From Caldifarciminota bacterium (GTDB lineage: Bacteria; Hydrothermota; Tepidihabitantia; B3-TA06), in NCBI GenBank assembly GCA_016934635.1, contig JAFGSK010000081.1:38052-102051 (forward strand): a stretch of 64,000 bases of DNA, written 5' to 3'. Both the position numbers and the translations under genes were made by a program. Position 1 is the first letter of the stretch; every line of letters starts with the position of its first letter. Shown piece by piece: positions 1-7,890 of the stretch. The notes under the pieces are model-generated. The model ran no database searches and was not told where the DNA came from. It saw only the letters and a list, made by a program, of their open reading frames with translations.

Positions 1-519
1 GATGGTGCTGATGTCATCGTCGAATACGCCCCCCTTGAAGAAGGAGTTGTCGAGGTAACCGTAATCCCGGACTCCTCCGCTTTAAAGGATACGGTATGGG
101 GTGATACGATAACCGGATGGATTACGGGTGAACGAGGCAACTATCGGGATTCCTCGGAATTTGAGTTATACGTTATACCCGGCGAGGATGGGTTGCTTGA
201 TTACGCAAGCGAAGTAAGGGACAGCTTCATCCGCAGGCTGTCGGACGACTACCCGGAACTCGGCATCGATAACCAGATTGAGTGGACACCTACAATAGTC
301 CTTCCGCACTACCTGGTCGTTTCTCACTACCTTTTTTTCTCAGATGAGTGGGAGATGTGGGTGGACTGGCACAACACTATCTATCCACACGACTGGACCC
401 GGATGTATCTAAGGCGACGCGGGGAAGATATGACACCCTGTGATGCCTTCGAGATTTCCTCCCAGACCGAGTGGGGTGATGCGTATGAGATTACGCCGCC
501 GGATTCGGTAACGCGGTAA
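1..519 (+). CDS. C-terminal part of an unknown protein (truncated by window start)
   Basis: The reading frame is open from the first base of the window to the TAA at 517-519, so the real start lies upstream and a TTG at 193 is only an internal candidate. The visible 172 residues are rich in acidic and aromatic residues. The first part (VEVTVIPDSS, then SEFELYVIPG) reads like beta-strands of an extracellular Ig-like domain. The end holds a Trp-rich stretch (EWEMWVDWHN). I recognise no family. A secreted or surface protein is plausible given the many secreted neighbours, but the signal peptide would be outside the window. Confidence 0.6.
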   Translation, partial: DGADVIVEYAPLEEGVVEVTVIPDSSALKDTVWGDTITGWITGERGNYRDSSEFELYVIPGEDGLLDYASEVRDSFIRRLSDDYPELGIDNQIEWTPTIVLPHYLVVSHYLFFSDEWEMWVDWHNTIYPHDWTRMYLRRRGEDMTPCDAFEISSQTEWGDAYEITPPDSVTR

Positions 520-593
520 CAAAACCTTGATACGACAACGATGTAATCTAGAATTTAGTATATCGGATGTCACTTAAAAAAAGGAGGTGCGCA

Positions 594-899
594 ATGAAGC
601 GTATGCTTTCATCAGTGATACTACTAATAATTTTTTCCGTTTTACTTACAAGTTGTTCTGTCCTGAACGTATACTCCGGTAAAGGTACGATTCAATATTT
701 TGGTTTTGAAGGCGGTTTCTACGGCCTGGTTGCAGATGACGGAGAACACTATTTAGTAACTAACCTTGATACTGAATACCCGGAGTTCATGGTAGACAGC
801 TTGCGAGTGAGATACAGGGTCAAGGGACTTGAAGATGTCGGAAGTTTTGTACAATGGGGGATTATTGTCGAAGCGTTGAGTCTGAAGAAGTTGGAATAA
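594..899 (+). CDS. small lipoprotein of unknown function
   Basis: This 101-residue protein starts with a lipoprotein signal peptide: Lys-Arg, a hydrophobic run and the lipobox LLTSC near residue 20. The mature part is a small domain with alternating hydrophobic residues (KGTIQYFGFEGGFYGLVADD) that could be an OB-like beta barrel, which is inference only. The ATG at 594 is chosen because AAGGAGGT lies at 581-588; an in-frame ATG at 567 lacks such a site and would push the signal peptide inward. It ends 7 bp before the acetyltransferase gene and may be cotranscribed with it. Confidence 0.75.
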   Translation: MKRMLSSVILLIIFSVLLTSCSVLNVYSGKGTIQYFGFEGGFYGLVADDGEHYLVTNLDTEYPEFMVDSLRVRYRVKGLEDVGSFVQWGIIVEALSLKKLE

Positions 900-906
900 T
901 AGGGCT

Positions 907-1497
907 TTGGGAGAACTGAAAAACCACGGTATTGTACTCGAGGTGATAACCTCAAATGGAATCAAGGTCAAGCTGCGGCCCATGACCGAGGACGACTGGC
1001 CTGTACTCCAAAAGTGGAACACCGATCCCGAAGTGCTTTACTATTCCGAGGGCGACGATGTATCCTCATATACACCTGAGGTGGTCAGGAAAATCTACCG
1101 TGGTGTGTGCGCCAACGCATTCTGCTTCATTGTCGAAGCCGATGATGAACCCGTAGGCGAGTGCTGGCTGCAGCGAATGAACCTGGATTGGATTCTCGCA
1201 AAGCACCCTTCGAAGGACTGCCGCCGCATCGACTTCGTGATCGGAGAAAAAAGGATGTGGGGCAAGGGAATCGGTACAGCAGTCGTCGAGTTACTTACGG
1301 AATTCGGGTTCGAGCACCAAAAGGCTGACTTGATATTCGGCTGTTCCATTTGGGATTTCAATTCGGGCAGCCAGCGGATCATGGAGAAAGCCGGCTACGA
1401 GCTGTATTGGAAACAAAAGCTGGAACCTGATCGAAAGGGGAAGTACGAGTTTACCCTGTATCTGAGTAAGGAGAAGTATTTCAAGGAAAGAGATTAA
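907..1497 (+). CDS. GNAT family N-acetyltransferase (RimJ/RimL or AAC(6')-like)
   Basis: A single GNAT domain spans most of the 196 residues. The N-terminal strand KVKLRPMTEDDW is the classic beginning of RimJ/RimL and aminoglycoside 6'-type acetyltransferases. The acetyl-CoA pyrophosphate loop is seen as the Q/RxxGxG/A-like MWGKGIGTAVV near residue 118. The C-terminal NSGSQRIMEKAGYEL is the usual Asn-containing helix and strand. The substrate cannot be told; resistance to aminoglycosides is possible but unproven. The start is TTG at 907, just after the preceding lipoprotein gene; a GTG at 942 would shorten the protein by about 12 residues without harming the domain. Confidence 0.8.
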   Translation: MGELKNHGIVLEVITSNGIKVKLRPMTEDDWPVLQKWNTDPEVLYYSEGDDVSSYTPEVVRKIYRGVCANAFCFIVEADDEPVGECWLQRMNLDWILAKHPSKDCRRIDFVIGEKRMWGKGIGTAVVELLTEFGFEHQKADLIFGCSIWDFNSGSQRIMEKAGYELYWKQKLEPDRKGKYEFTLYLSKEKYFKERD

Positions 1498-1529
1498 TAA
1501 TTCGAGATCGATCAGACTCGAATCCTGAC

Positions 1530-1557
1530 TTGACTCACCCAAAATTTAGGCTACAGT
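1530..1557 (+). promoter_or_regulatory. promoter of the dihydroorotate-dehydrogenase-like gene
   Basis: TTGACT at 1530-1535 and TACAGT at 1552-1557 are separated by 16 bp, which is the spacing seen across this window. A ribosome-binding site AAGGAG precedes the start at 1583. Confidence 0.6.
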
Positions 1558-1582
1558 AGGTAAAATAATTAAGGAGCAGACG

Positions 1583-2566
1583 ATGGTTGATTTGAAGACG
1601 ACTTACATGGGGCTGGAACTGCGCAACCCCGTGATTGTGGCAAGTTCGGGCCTTACCGGAAACACAGAGGGAGTAAAGAAGGCCGAGGGAGCAGGAGCGG
1701 GTGCGGTTGTTCTCAAATCCATCTTCGAGGAGCAGATAGAAGCTGAGGTCGGTCAAATAACGGCAGAAAGCTGGATGCCCGGACATGCAGAGGCCTTTGA
1801 TTACGTACGAGGAATGGGATACGCCCTTACACCGATCAAGTACCTTGATTTAGTGAGCCAGACCCGCGATGCTGTGTCGATCCCGGTGATTGCGAGTCTG
1901 AACTGCGTCTCTTCAAAGTGGTGGACCGACTACGCTGAAAAAATCGAACGGGCAGGAGCCCACTGTCTGGAGCTAAATATCTCCGTTATGCCATCTGACC
2001 CTAAACGTACCTCAAAGGATATCGAGAAGATTTACTACGATATTGTGGAGTCGGTAAGATCACGCGTCAAGATACCGATCGCGGTAAAGCTTGGTTCGTA
2101 TTTTACCGCACTCGGGCACACGGCAGGCGAACTCGTAAAACGCGGGGCGGACGCACTGGTTCTTTTCAACCGATTCTACACCCTGGATGTCGATATCGAG
2201 AAGATCGAGTTGACCGCAGGTTATCCTTTCTCCTCGTCCGGGGATATGGGGCGGACCCTGCGCTGGGTCGCGCTTCTGGCCGGACGAGCAGAGGTCGACA
2301 TCGCGGCCTCGACCGGTATCCACGATGCATCAGACGTTGTGAAGATGATCCTTGCAGGCGCAAGCGCAATCGAGATGGCATCGGCTCTGTATACCAAGGG
2401 CATGGAACATATCGAAACCGTGCTGGGAGGGCTTCAAAAGTGGATGGACAAGCACGGCTTTTCCTCCCTGGATGAGTTCCGCGGTAAGCTCAGCCGGGAG
2501 CATGCGGATAACCCTGAGCTTTACGAACGCCTGCAGTACATCAAGGCGATTGTCGGCGTAGAGTAA
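1583..2566 (+). CDS. dihydroorotate dehydrogenase-like protein (PyrD family)
   Basis: The 327 residues match the FMN-binding TIM barrel of class 1 dihydroorotate dehydrogenases. The start DLKTTYMGLELRNPVIVASS is the family's substrate and FMN entry strand, followed by AGAGAVVLKSIFEEQI with the conserved Lys. LELNIS near residue 130 and IAVKLG near 170 correspond to FMN contacts, and the phosphate loop is AASTGIHDASDVVKMILAGA near 235-255. This subfamily is usually annotated 'dihydroorotate dehydrogenase-like' and often occurs apart from pyrimidine genes, as here. Its true substrate is uncertain. A ribosome-binding site AAGGAG lies 8 bp before the ATG. The TPR gene follows after 37 bp and may share the transcript. 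Confidence 0.85.
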   Translation: MVDLKTTYMGLELRNPVIVASSGLTGNTEGVKKAEGAGAGAVVLKSIFEEQIEAEVGQITAESWMPGHAEAFDYVRGMGYALTPIKYLDLVSQTRDAVSIPVIASLNCVSSKWWTDYAEKIERAGAHCLELNISVMPSDPKRTSKDIEKIYYDIVESVRSRVKIPIAVKLGSYFTALGHTAGELVKRGADALVLFNRFYTLDVDIEKIELTAGYPFSSSGDMGRTLRWVALLAGRAEVDIAASTGIHDASDVVKMILAGASAIEMASALYTKGMEHIETVLGGLQKWMDKHGFSSLDEFRGKLSREHADNPELYERLQYIKAIVGVE

Positions 2567-2603
2567 CTTACCAGAAATCCTTTTTCTCGGATATGAGGAT
2601 TGG

Positions 2604-3296
2604 ATGATATTTAGATTATCCTTAATCATCTCCCTGGTTGCATCGGTATGTGTTGCAGGTAACCTCCAACAGGCTGGCAGCCTGTACGAACAGGGTACCC
2701 GGAACTACAACATCACAACATTAAAGAGTGCCCTTTCCTTACTTACTGAGATTGAATCCGGACAGGAGTTCGACTTCTATCTGCTTCAAGGCAAGTGCTA
2801 TGCACGCATCCAGCTCGTATACAAGATCAAAGATAACGTCTCCTCCTCTGAGACGTACGGCAAGAAGTCTCTCGAGGCGTTAGAGAAAGCCATCGATATC
2901 GCTCCTAACTCGATAGAGGTCTGGGCCGCACACTCGATCGCCCTTCAGAACCTTACCGGACTCGGCACGGCTTACGGGATGAAATACGGCCCGATGCTGA
3001 GTCAAGGGATGAACCAGCTCAAGAAACTCGACCCTGATCATTTCTGCACCAGATTCGTCGACGGTGTATGGAAGCTTCGCGCTCCTTTGATGTTCGGGGG
3101 CGACCGCAAGAAAGCGCTCGAGACATTCTCCACTCTCCACAAATCCTATCCGGACGATGAGGACGTGAGTCTTAACCTTGCAGTCGCTTACATAGAAAAT
3201 AACCTTGAATCAAAAGCCCGCATCCTGGTTGCTTCGGTCCTGGGAACAAATCCCAACAATCTGTGGGCGGCAAAACTTACAGAAGAGTTTGATTAG
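2604..3296 (+). CDS. exported TPR-repeat protein
   Basis: An N-terminal hydrophobic segment ending in VCVAG suggests a cleaved signal peptide with export to the periplasm. The remaining 210 residues are helical with tetratricopeptide-like units: YEQGTRNYNITTLKSALSLL at the front, KSLEALEKAIDIAPNSIEVW in the middle and KALETFSTLHKSYPDDEDVS near the end. It is probably a protein-protein interaction scaffold; the partner is unknown. It resembles the TatT-type periplasmic TPR proteins in size, but this is only a hint. It is followed directly by a gene relic. Confidence 0.75.
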   Translation: MIFRLSLIISLVASVCVAGNLQQAGSLYEQGTRNYNITTLKSALSLLTEIESGQEFDFYLLQGKCYARIQLVYKIKDNVSSSETYGKKSLEALEKAIDIAPNSIEVWAAHSIALQNLTGLGTAYGMKYGPMLSQGMNQLKKLDPDHFCTRFVDGVWKLRAPLMFGGDRKKALETFSTLHKSYPDDEDVSLNLAVAYIENNLESKARILVASVLGTNPNNLWAAKLTEEFD

Positions 3297-3297
3297 G

Positions 3298-3486
3298 ATG
3301 GATTTCAAACCCATCGAACTCTCCGACCGCGCGCAAACCACCAAAAAGCCTTGGATTTATCAAACCCAGACCTATGTAAAATTTATCAACCGTGAGCATG
3401 ACTTTGGCATCGAAGGTCTCCGGCGGGCAAAGGAGTGATACCACCCACATCATATGGAAGAAAAGTACTGCATCCGCTCGATCTGA
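3298..3486 (+). pseudogene. DUF2156 (phosphatidylglycerol lysyltransferase-type) relic, both ends fused by an internal deletion
   Basis: An ATG at 3298 begins MDFKPIELSDR, the typical first strand of DUF2156 proteins. After about 14 unassignable residues the frame continues as YVKFINREHDFGIEGLRRAK, which resembles the conserved C-terminal signature of the same family. A TGA at 3436 interrupts it. Reading through that stop gives YHPHHMEEKYCIRSI and a second stop at 3484-3486, again the expected family terminus. So roughly 230 codons of a normal gene of about 300 appear to have been deleted, leaving both ends in one frame plus a nonsense mutation. Family assignment is from memory of DUF2156 termini. 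Confidence 0.6.
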
Positions 3487-3590
3487 AGTCAGGAACAATT
3501 CAAAATAATTCTGTAAACCTTCTGTTTACAACCTGTGTCTGTTTATTCGTTGCACGAAAGCAAGAATTCGAAAGCAATTAGGAAGTCGGC

Positions 3591-3618
3591 TTGACAATTA
3601 TCGATAGTAGCGTAACAT
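3591..3618 (+). promoter_or_regulatory. promoter of the DUF4424/discoidin gene
   Basis: TTGACA at 3591-3596 and TAACAT at 3613-3618 are 16 bp apart. TGGAGGT precedes the ATG at 3644. Between the DUF2156 relic and this promoter (3487-3590) I see only a weak 7-bp inverted repeat at 3512-3530. Confidence 0.65.
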
Positions 3619-3643
3619 GTAAACATGAGTTGGAGGTACAATC

Positions 3644-5008
3644 ATGGATAATTACCAAAAATTATTTGCCTTACTCCTCGGGGTACTTGCTGTACCCGGG
3701 AGTGTGGTTGCAAATGGAGGTCCGTTCGAGACCTCACCAGTTATAGAATCGGGCAATCTCGAACCTACTGTAAAAAAGGAGATAACCCTTGATGAAGAGG
3801 TATTGCACATAACTCTAGACGGGGACTACGTAGACGTTGAAGTCGAGTACACGTTTACTAACCACGGTCAAGCTGATAAAGTAAGCTACGGGTTTCCGGT
3901 GGATTTAATCCATACCACGGACGAAGAAGGCTACTATCTGGAGTACCTTGAGAAGAACAGGAAAGACGCGGTTACTTCTTTTACCATATCCGATAAATCA
4001 GGAAGCCTTGAGTATCGGATCGTTGATTCGGACGAAGGATTCGATCTTGCGTTTCCTTTCCAGGCTCAGTTCGAGTACGATACCGCATATGCTTTGCGGA
4101 GATGGTACATGACCGATGTTAACTTCCCTGCTAATGCAAAGAAGAAACTCTACGTAAGCTACAGGATCAGAGCCCTTTACCAGGATTGGGGTACTAACAA
4201 GTCGTTTACACCTTCCTATTATCCAAGGGTGTTCGTCTACGACCTGTCGCCTTCCGGCAACTGGGGCAACGGGGTTTGCAAGAAATACAAGGTTACGGTA
4301 GACGCGCGAGAAGAGGTCGAGCGTGGCGCTGAAATAGGAACAATCCTGCTGCCTGGAACGCCGTCCCTAGAAAATTCGGTATACACCTACCAGGCGGAAG
4401 ACATCAATCTTACAGAGTCCGAAAACATCGTTATTTCCTACGATATCTCCGCTTACAGGGCCAGGGAGCTTTTCGAGATCCTGCGTGCGAAGAGAGACGT
4501 TATCAAGTCCTTACGGGTATCCTCTGTCGGGGGCGAGCAATACGGTGCGTGGAACATGTTCGACGGTGACCTGGCGACCGCTTGGGTCGAAGGCGCTGAA
4601 GGCCTTGGTATAGGTGAATGGATCGAGGTTGAGTTTACACGCGGCCTGCCGTTCCTGGGCGTGGGTCTTATCAACGGATACATGAAAAGCGAGGTTTCGT
4701 ACTACGACAATGCAAGCGTGAGTCGAATGAAGATGGAACTCTGGGACTCCAGGGGTGAACGGATTAATCAAGACTTCTACCAGGATATTGAATTGAGAGA
4801 TATTGAGTACTCCGATTTCGGTGAAAAGGGATTTTCATACTTCATGAACTACCTGGAAATACACGGTGAAACTCATAACAGGGTGTCTAAGGTAAGACTT
4901 ACTATACTCGATGCGTACCCGGGAGCCAAGTGGAAAGACCTCTGCATCTCCGAACTCTACGTTTTCTACGATGCAACAGGAGCATACACCTGGGACGAAC
5001 TGGAGTAG
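3644..5008 (+). CDS. secreted DUF4424-type protein with C-terminal discoidin-like (NADase-type glycan-binding) domain
   Basis: A signal peptide (residues 1-24) is followed by ANGGPFETSP, the diagnostic beginning of DUF4424 proteins. Residues 30-270 form the DUF4424 beta-sandwich (VDVEVEYTFTNHGQADKVSY). Residues 285-450 form a second domain with SSVGGEQYGAWNMFDGDLAT and AWVEGAEGLGIGEWIEVEF, the pattern of the F5/8 type C-like 'NADase-type glycan-binding' domain, ending in CISELYVFY. The protein is probably exported and binds carbohydrate or another surface ligand; no catalytic residues are evident. A relic of a second DUF4424 gene follows within 3 bp. Confidence 0.8.
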   Translation: MDNYQKLFALLLGVLAVPGSVVANGGPFETSPVIESGNLEPTVKKEITLDEEVLHITLDGDYVDVEVEYTFTNHGQADKVSYGFPVDLIHTTDEEGYYLEYLEKNRKDAVTSFTISDKSGSLEYRIVDSDEGFDLAFPFQAQFEYDTAYALRRWYMTDVNFPANAKKKLYVSYRIRALYQDWGTNKSFTPSYYPRVFVYDLSPSGNWGNGVCKKYKVTVDAREEVERGAEIGTILLPGTPSLENSVYTYQAEDINLTESENIVISYDISAYRARELFEILRAKRDVIKSLRVSSVGGEQYGAWNMFDGDLATAWVEGAEGLGIGEWIEVEFTRGLPFLGVGLINGYMKSEVSYYDNASVSRMKMELWDSRGERINQDFYQDIELRDIEYSDFGEKGFSYFMNYLEIHGETHNRVSKVRLTILDAYPGAKWKDLCISELYVFYDATGAYTWDELE

Positions 5009-5010
5009 AA

Positions 5011-5148
5011 ATGTCATCATCAAAGGTCCGGTCAATCGTTCAGGCTGCCGTCCTTATGCCTCTTGTTACCCCAGCCAACGGCGGGCCGCGGGATACCTCA
5101 ACGATGAAAGGGGCTGTAAGTGAAGGATTTGAAAGCAGAGTCAAATAA
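5011..5148 (+). pseudogene. 5' relic of a second DUF4424 gene
   Basis: A 45-codon frame begins with a signal-peptide-like segment and then reads LVTPANGGPRDTSTMKGAVS. It aligns with the start of the complete gene just upstream (SVVANGGPFETSPVIESGNL), including the ANGGP motif directly after the signal peptide and a final Val-Lys. It then stops at 5146-5148, and nothing of the remaining 400 residues follows. This looks like the 5' end of a tandem duplicate whose body was deleted. It might still be translated as a short exported peptide. Confidence 0.6.
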
Positions 5149-5158
5149 TCAACTCAAC

Positions 5159-5186
5159 TTGATTCTCGGTGCATATTCCTTAGAAT
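5159..5186 (+). promoter_or_regulatory. promoter giving a leaderless mRNA
   Basis: TTGATT at 5159-5164 and TAGAAT at 5181-5186 are 16 bp apart. The ATG at 5193 follows after 6 nt, so transcription should start at or next to the start codon. There is no Shine-Dalgarno sequence. Confidence 0.6.
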
Positions 5187-5192
5187 AGTCAC

Positions 5193-6284
5193 ATGATTAC
5201 TGCTTCGATGCTTACATTATCCCTGCTGGGATTCCTGCCCTTTGCATCTCCTGTCGATTACTTCGTGATTGGCTCCGTTAATGGAGGGGTTCCTCGGATG
5301 CAAAAGAACTTCTCGATCAAGACAGGGGATGAGCTGATACTCTATCCGGTGGCAGTTAAAGACTCAGTCTACTACTCCCTTGCAGATTCATTTATCTACA
5401 AGGACGGCTCAGTAAAGAAGACCCAAGCCGAACCCCGTAAGCTCCCTGAAATTAAAAAAACCAGGGTCAGGTGGTTCGAGGTATCACCGGTATTGAAAGA
5501 ATACGATAACCTGAACCCGCCTGATGAAAGTTCCCCGGTCTTCTGGTTCGCTCCTATAGAGTACAACGTGAATTTCATGAAGAATTATAGCTTAAGAACC
5601 CCTCTTTCCTTTTTCGGTTTGAAACCGAATAGTACACTCGGCACCTACTATCTGACCTTCAGGTTCGATCCGGCGGACGAAGCACTCGAACTTCTGGATT
5701 CGATTAACTTCTCCGATATCAAGCCCGTACACATGCGATATCCTTATCAGGTGGTGCAGATAACGGTTCGTGCCGATGATACCTATATGGGTTATCTTGC
5801 CGAACTTTTCAACACCCCGTTCATTCTGCCTCCCAAACGTTTGACTACCGGCGATCACCAGACCGATCTTCGTGCAGGATCGGACTGCGCGGAGTTCGCT
5901 ATATACGGCAAACGCAGGCAGGGCTATGAGGTGAAGTACATCGGTCCCAGGGGCATTTACCGCTATCTGGATGAGATATCACCGGCACCGCTTCGACCGG
6001 GAGAAGACGGAGTCTACACCGACGAGGACATGAACGTAATCGACGTCGGTGAAAGGGGCGTCGAACCCGGGGATATAATACATTTCGGCGAGCAGGTATC
6101 GGTATTCTACAAGGACGCCGGGTTCGAAGGACTGCTCGACAGCAGGGATTCGATTCTTCAATGTTACGTTCCGGCGCCGCACTATACCACTCTTGAACAC
6201 TCGGGCTTCTTCCATCTGCCGATACGGGTGTTCAAGTGGAAACAAGACCTCGACCCTATATGGAAAAACCCCTGGAACCCGTAA
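5193..6284 (+). CDS. exported protein with NlpC/P60-like features
   Basis: The 363-residue protein begins with a short signal peptide. Residues 20-200 are a beta-rich region of unknown family. From about residue 225, GSDCAEFAIYGKRRQGYEV resembles the catalytic Asp-Cys helix of NlpC/P60 and DUF1287-type cysteine peptidases. VEPGDIIHFGEQVSVFYKD matches the 'GD(L/I)(V/I)xF' strand of that fold, and HYTTLEHSGFFHL supplies possible catalytic His residues. If correct, it would be a cell-wall or peptide amidase in the periplasm. The match is by motif only and could be coincidental. The start is fixed by the leaderless promoter arrangement. The gene stands alone, ending convergent with the next gene. 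Confidence 0.6.
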   Translation: MITASMLTLSLLGFLPFASPVDYFVIGSVNGGVPRMQKNFSIKTGDELILYPVAVKDSVYYSLADSFIYKDGSVKKTQAEPRKLPEIKKTRVRWFEVSPVLKEYDNLNPPDESSPVFWFAPIEYNVNFMKNYSLRTPLSFFGLKPNSTLGTYYLTFRFDPADEALELLDSINFSDIKPVHMRYPYQVVQITVRADDTYMGYLAELFNTPFILPPKRLTTGDHQTDLRAGSDCAEFAIYGKRRQGYEVKYIGPRGIYRYLDEISPAPLRPGEDGVYTDEDMNVIDVGERGVEPGDIIHFGEQVSVFYKDAGFEGLLDSRDSILQCYVPAPHYTTLEHSGFFHLPIRVFKWKQDLDPIWKNPWNP

Positions 6285-6451
6285 TCCCGTAACACACCTA
6301 ATCCTTACCCAAACAAACACTGCGTGTTTGTCCGGAGATCCCATCTCGAAACACTTGCATCCTCTCCTTGACCCTTTATCAAAGAATAAGTTCTATTCCG
6401 GATAATCAGTATGGCAATTCCGAAATGGGAGTCAGGTGTGTTACGGGGTTG

Positions 6452-7138
6452 TTATCTGTCGAAGAACGGCTTGTCGTCCGATGCGTCGTTTGAGTAGCCC
6501 CGGCTTTCCCAGAAACCCTTGTAGGTCGAGTCGGCAGAAAGCTCTATTCTTTCCACCCACCTGGCCCACTTGTATCCCCACTTGCCCTCTGCGGCGAGCA
6601 TGAAAGGAAAGCCCTGCTTAGGGGGAAGGACGACCTCGTTAATCTTGAAGGCTAGCAGCAAATCTTTGTCTTGAACGTAGAAGAGGGGTAATGACGTCGT
6701 GTAGCCGTCGGTCGAGTGGAAGATTACTATCCTTGCATCTTCCCTGATTCCGGCATCATCGAGAAGGTCGTTGAGCCTTATACCTTCCCAAAGCAGATTG
6801 AGACTCCAGCCTTCAACGCATTTCATCAGGAGTACTCTTTTGTACGATTTGAAGCGTTCGATAACTTCGGCGTAGGTGTATGAAAGCGGCGTATCGACCA
6901 GTCCAGTAACCTCTAGCCTGTAGTCCGAAGTATCGACCTTCTGCGGGCCTTTGATTGAGTTTTCCCTGAAGCCCGTGATCGAAGAAAGCTTCACCCCTTC
7001 GTATTCCCTTATCTCGGCAGGAAAAGAATCTTTTGTCATCTCGGTCGCCTTTATGGTTCTATCTGGATTTTTGCTGCACACGGAGAAGAAGAATCCGCTT
7101 ACAGCAAATAGTAATACCGTGTATTTTTCAATATTCAT
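6452..7138 (-). CDS. molybdopterin-dependent oxidoreductase (sulfite oxidase/MsrP-type fold), lipoprotein
   Basis: The protein has a lipoprotein signal (FFFSVC, Cys21) followed by an oxidoreductase molybdopterin domain. DYRLEVTGLVDTPLSYTYAE is the family's first strand, and MKCVEGW carries the expected molybdenum-ligating Cys at about residue 107, where the fuller family motif is CxxGW/CVxGW. PFMLAAEGKWGYKWARWVER near the C-terminus is the other hallmark. At 228 residues it is the compact, single-domain form like MsrP (YedY) catalytic subunits, without a dimerisation domain. No partner membrane heme subunit is adjacent, and anchoring by lipid instead of Tat export is notable. The substrate is unknown. 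Confidence 0.85.
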   Translation of the reverse strand: MNIEKYTVLLFAVSGFFFSVCSKNPDRTIKATEMTKDSFPAEIREYEGVKLSSITGFRENSIKGPQKVDTSDYRLEVTGLVDTPLSYTYAEVIERFKSYKRVLLMKCVEGWSLNLLWEGIRLNDLLDDAGIREDARIVIFHSTDGYTTSLPLFYVQDKDLLLAFKINEVVLPPKQGFPFMLAAEGKWGYKWARWVERIELSADSTYKGFWESRGYSNDASDDKPFFDR

Positions 7139-7144
7139 ACTTTT

Positions 7145-7172
7145 ACTATAGGATTTAAATCCTGCGCGTCAA
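7145..7172 (-). promoter_or_regulatory. leaderless promoter with a palindromic spacer
   Basis: On the minus strand TTGACG (7167-7172) and TATAGT (7145-7150) are 16 bp apart, and the ATG of the oxidoreductase follows after 6 nt. The spacer contains the perfect 12-bp palindrome GGATTTAAATCC at 7151-7162, a possible operator. Confidence 0.65.
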
Positions 7173-7750
7173 GTCCCGTAGCCGAGTTTGAAGGTTAGTT
7201 CCGGGTCCAAATCCGAACATGAAGAGCTGATTACGGAGATGTTGTCTATCGGTATTTCCCAGTTGAAGTCCTGAGACGCAAGAAAGGCAACGATGTCAGG
7301 AAGTTTGTCAGTCGGGATATTCCCGTGTATTAGGGTGATGTGGGGCATCCATGAGTCAGGATGGTAGTAGGCAAGAGGTTGGGGTGCGAAGGTTGCAAGC
7401 ATGTCCCACAGTTCACGGTGGAAGCTCGAAAGCGCTGGATTGCGAACGACAGGTATATAAAGCACCGGCTCAGTAGAGTTAAACACACCGAGGCCTTCGG
7501 TTTTTACCATGAAGCTGGATTTTCTGGATGCGAAATCGGCCAGTTTGGCCTTCAATAAATCGAGCGAATAATCGGTTGATACGTGGTATGAGAAATGGGG
7601 TATCGGGACGTGGAAAAGATGTGCGACACCGAATCGCTTTTCCAGTCTTTTCCAGAGATTCTTGATTTGCTCCTTATACGTACTGTGAAGCAGTGAGACT
7701 ACGCCGTAGGTAATCTTGGACGTGTCGTGTTCAACGTTTACATCAGGCAT
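7169..7750 (-). CDS. 2'-5' RNA ligase family protein (2H phosphoesterase superfamily)
   Basis: Two HxT/S-type catalytic motifs are present at the spacing expected for 2H phosphoesterases: IPHFSYHV with His at residue 52 and MPHITLIHG with His at residue 137. The 193-residue length fits the YjcG/LigT-like branch. Members act on 2',3'-cyclic or 2'-5' phosphodiester bonds in RNA or nucleotides; the substrate here is not determined. The first motif has Ser in the Thr position, which is accepted in this superfamily. It is probably monocistronic, with a promoter containing a palindrome upstream. Confidence 0.8.
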   Translation of the reverse strand: MPDVNVEHDTSKITYGVVSLLHSTYKEQIKNLWKRLEKRFGVAHLFHVPIPHFSYHVSTDYSLDLLKAKLADFASRKSSFMVKTEGLGVFNSTEPVLYIPVVRNPALSSFHRELWDMLATFAPQPLAYYHPDSWMPHITLIHGNIPTDKLPDIVAFLASQDFNWEIPIDNISVISSSCSDLDPELTFKLGYGT

Positions 7751-7757
7751 AAGTGGT

Positions 7758-7785
7758 AGAATCTTCGGAATTGATCAATTGTCAA
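7758..7785 (-). promoter_or_regulatory. putative promoter with palindromic spacer, upstream of the 2H phosphoesterase
   Basis: On the minus strand TTGACA (7780-7785) and GATTCT (7758-7763) are 16 bp apart; the -10 box is poor. The perfect palindrome AATTGATCAATT at 7769-7780 overlaps the end of the -35 box. Confidence 0.45.
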
Positions 7786-7890
7786 CATCTACCCTTGCGT
7801 TTAAGTTCAACCCTCATATACCGGAAGCTTCCGGAAAACTTGAATACTGTCAAACTCCTCTGCTTAAGATGGTTATCAAACAAGGACTTG

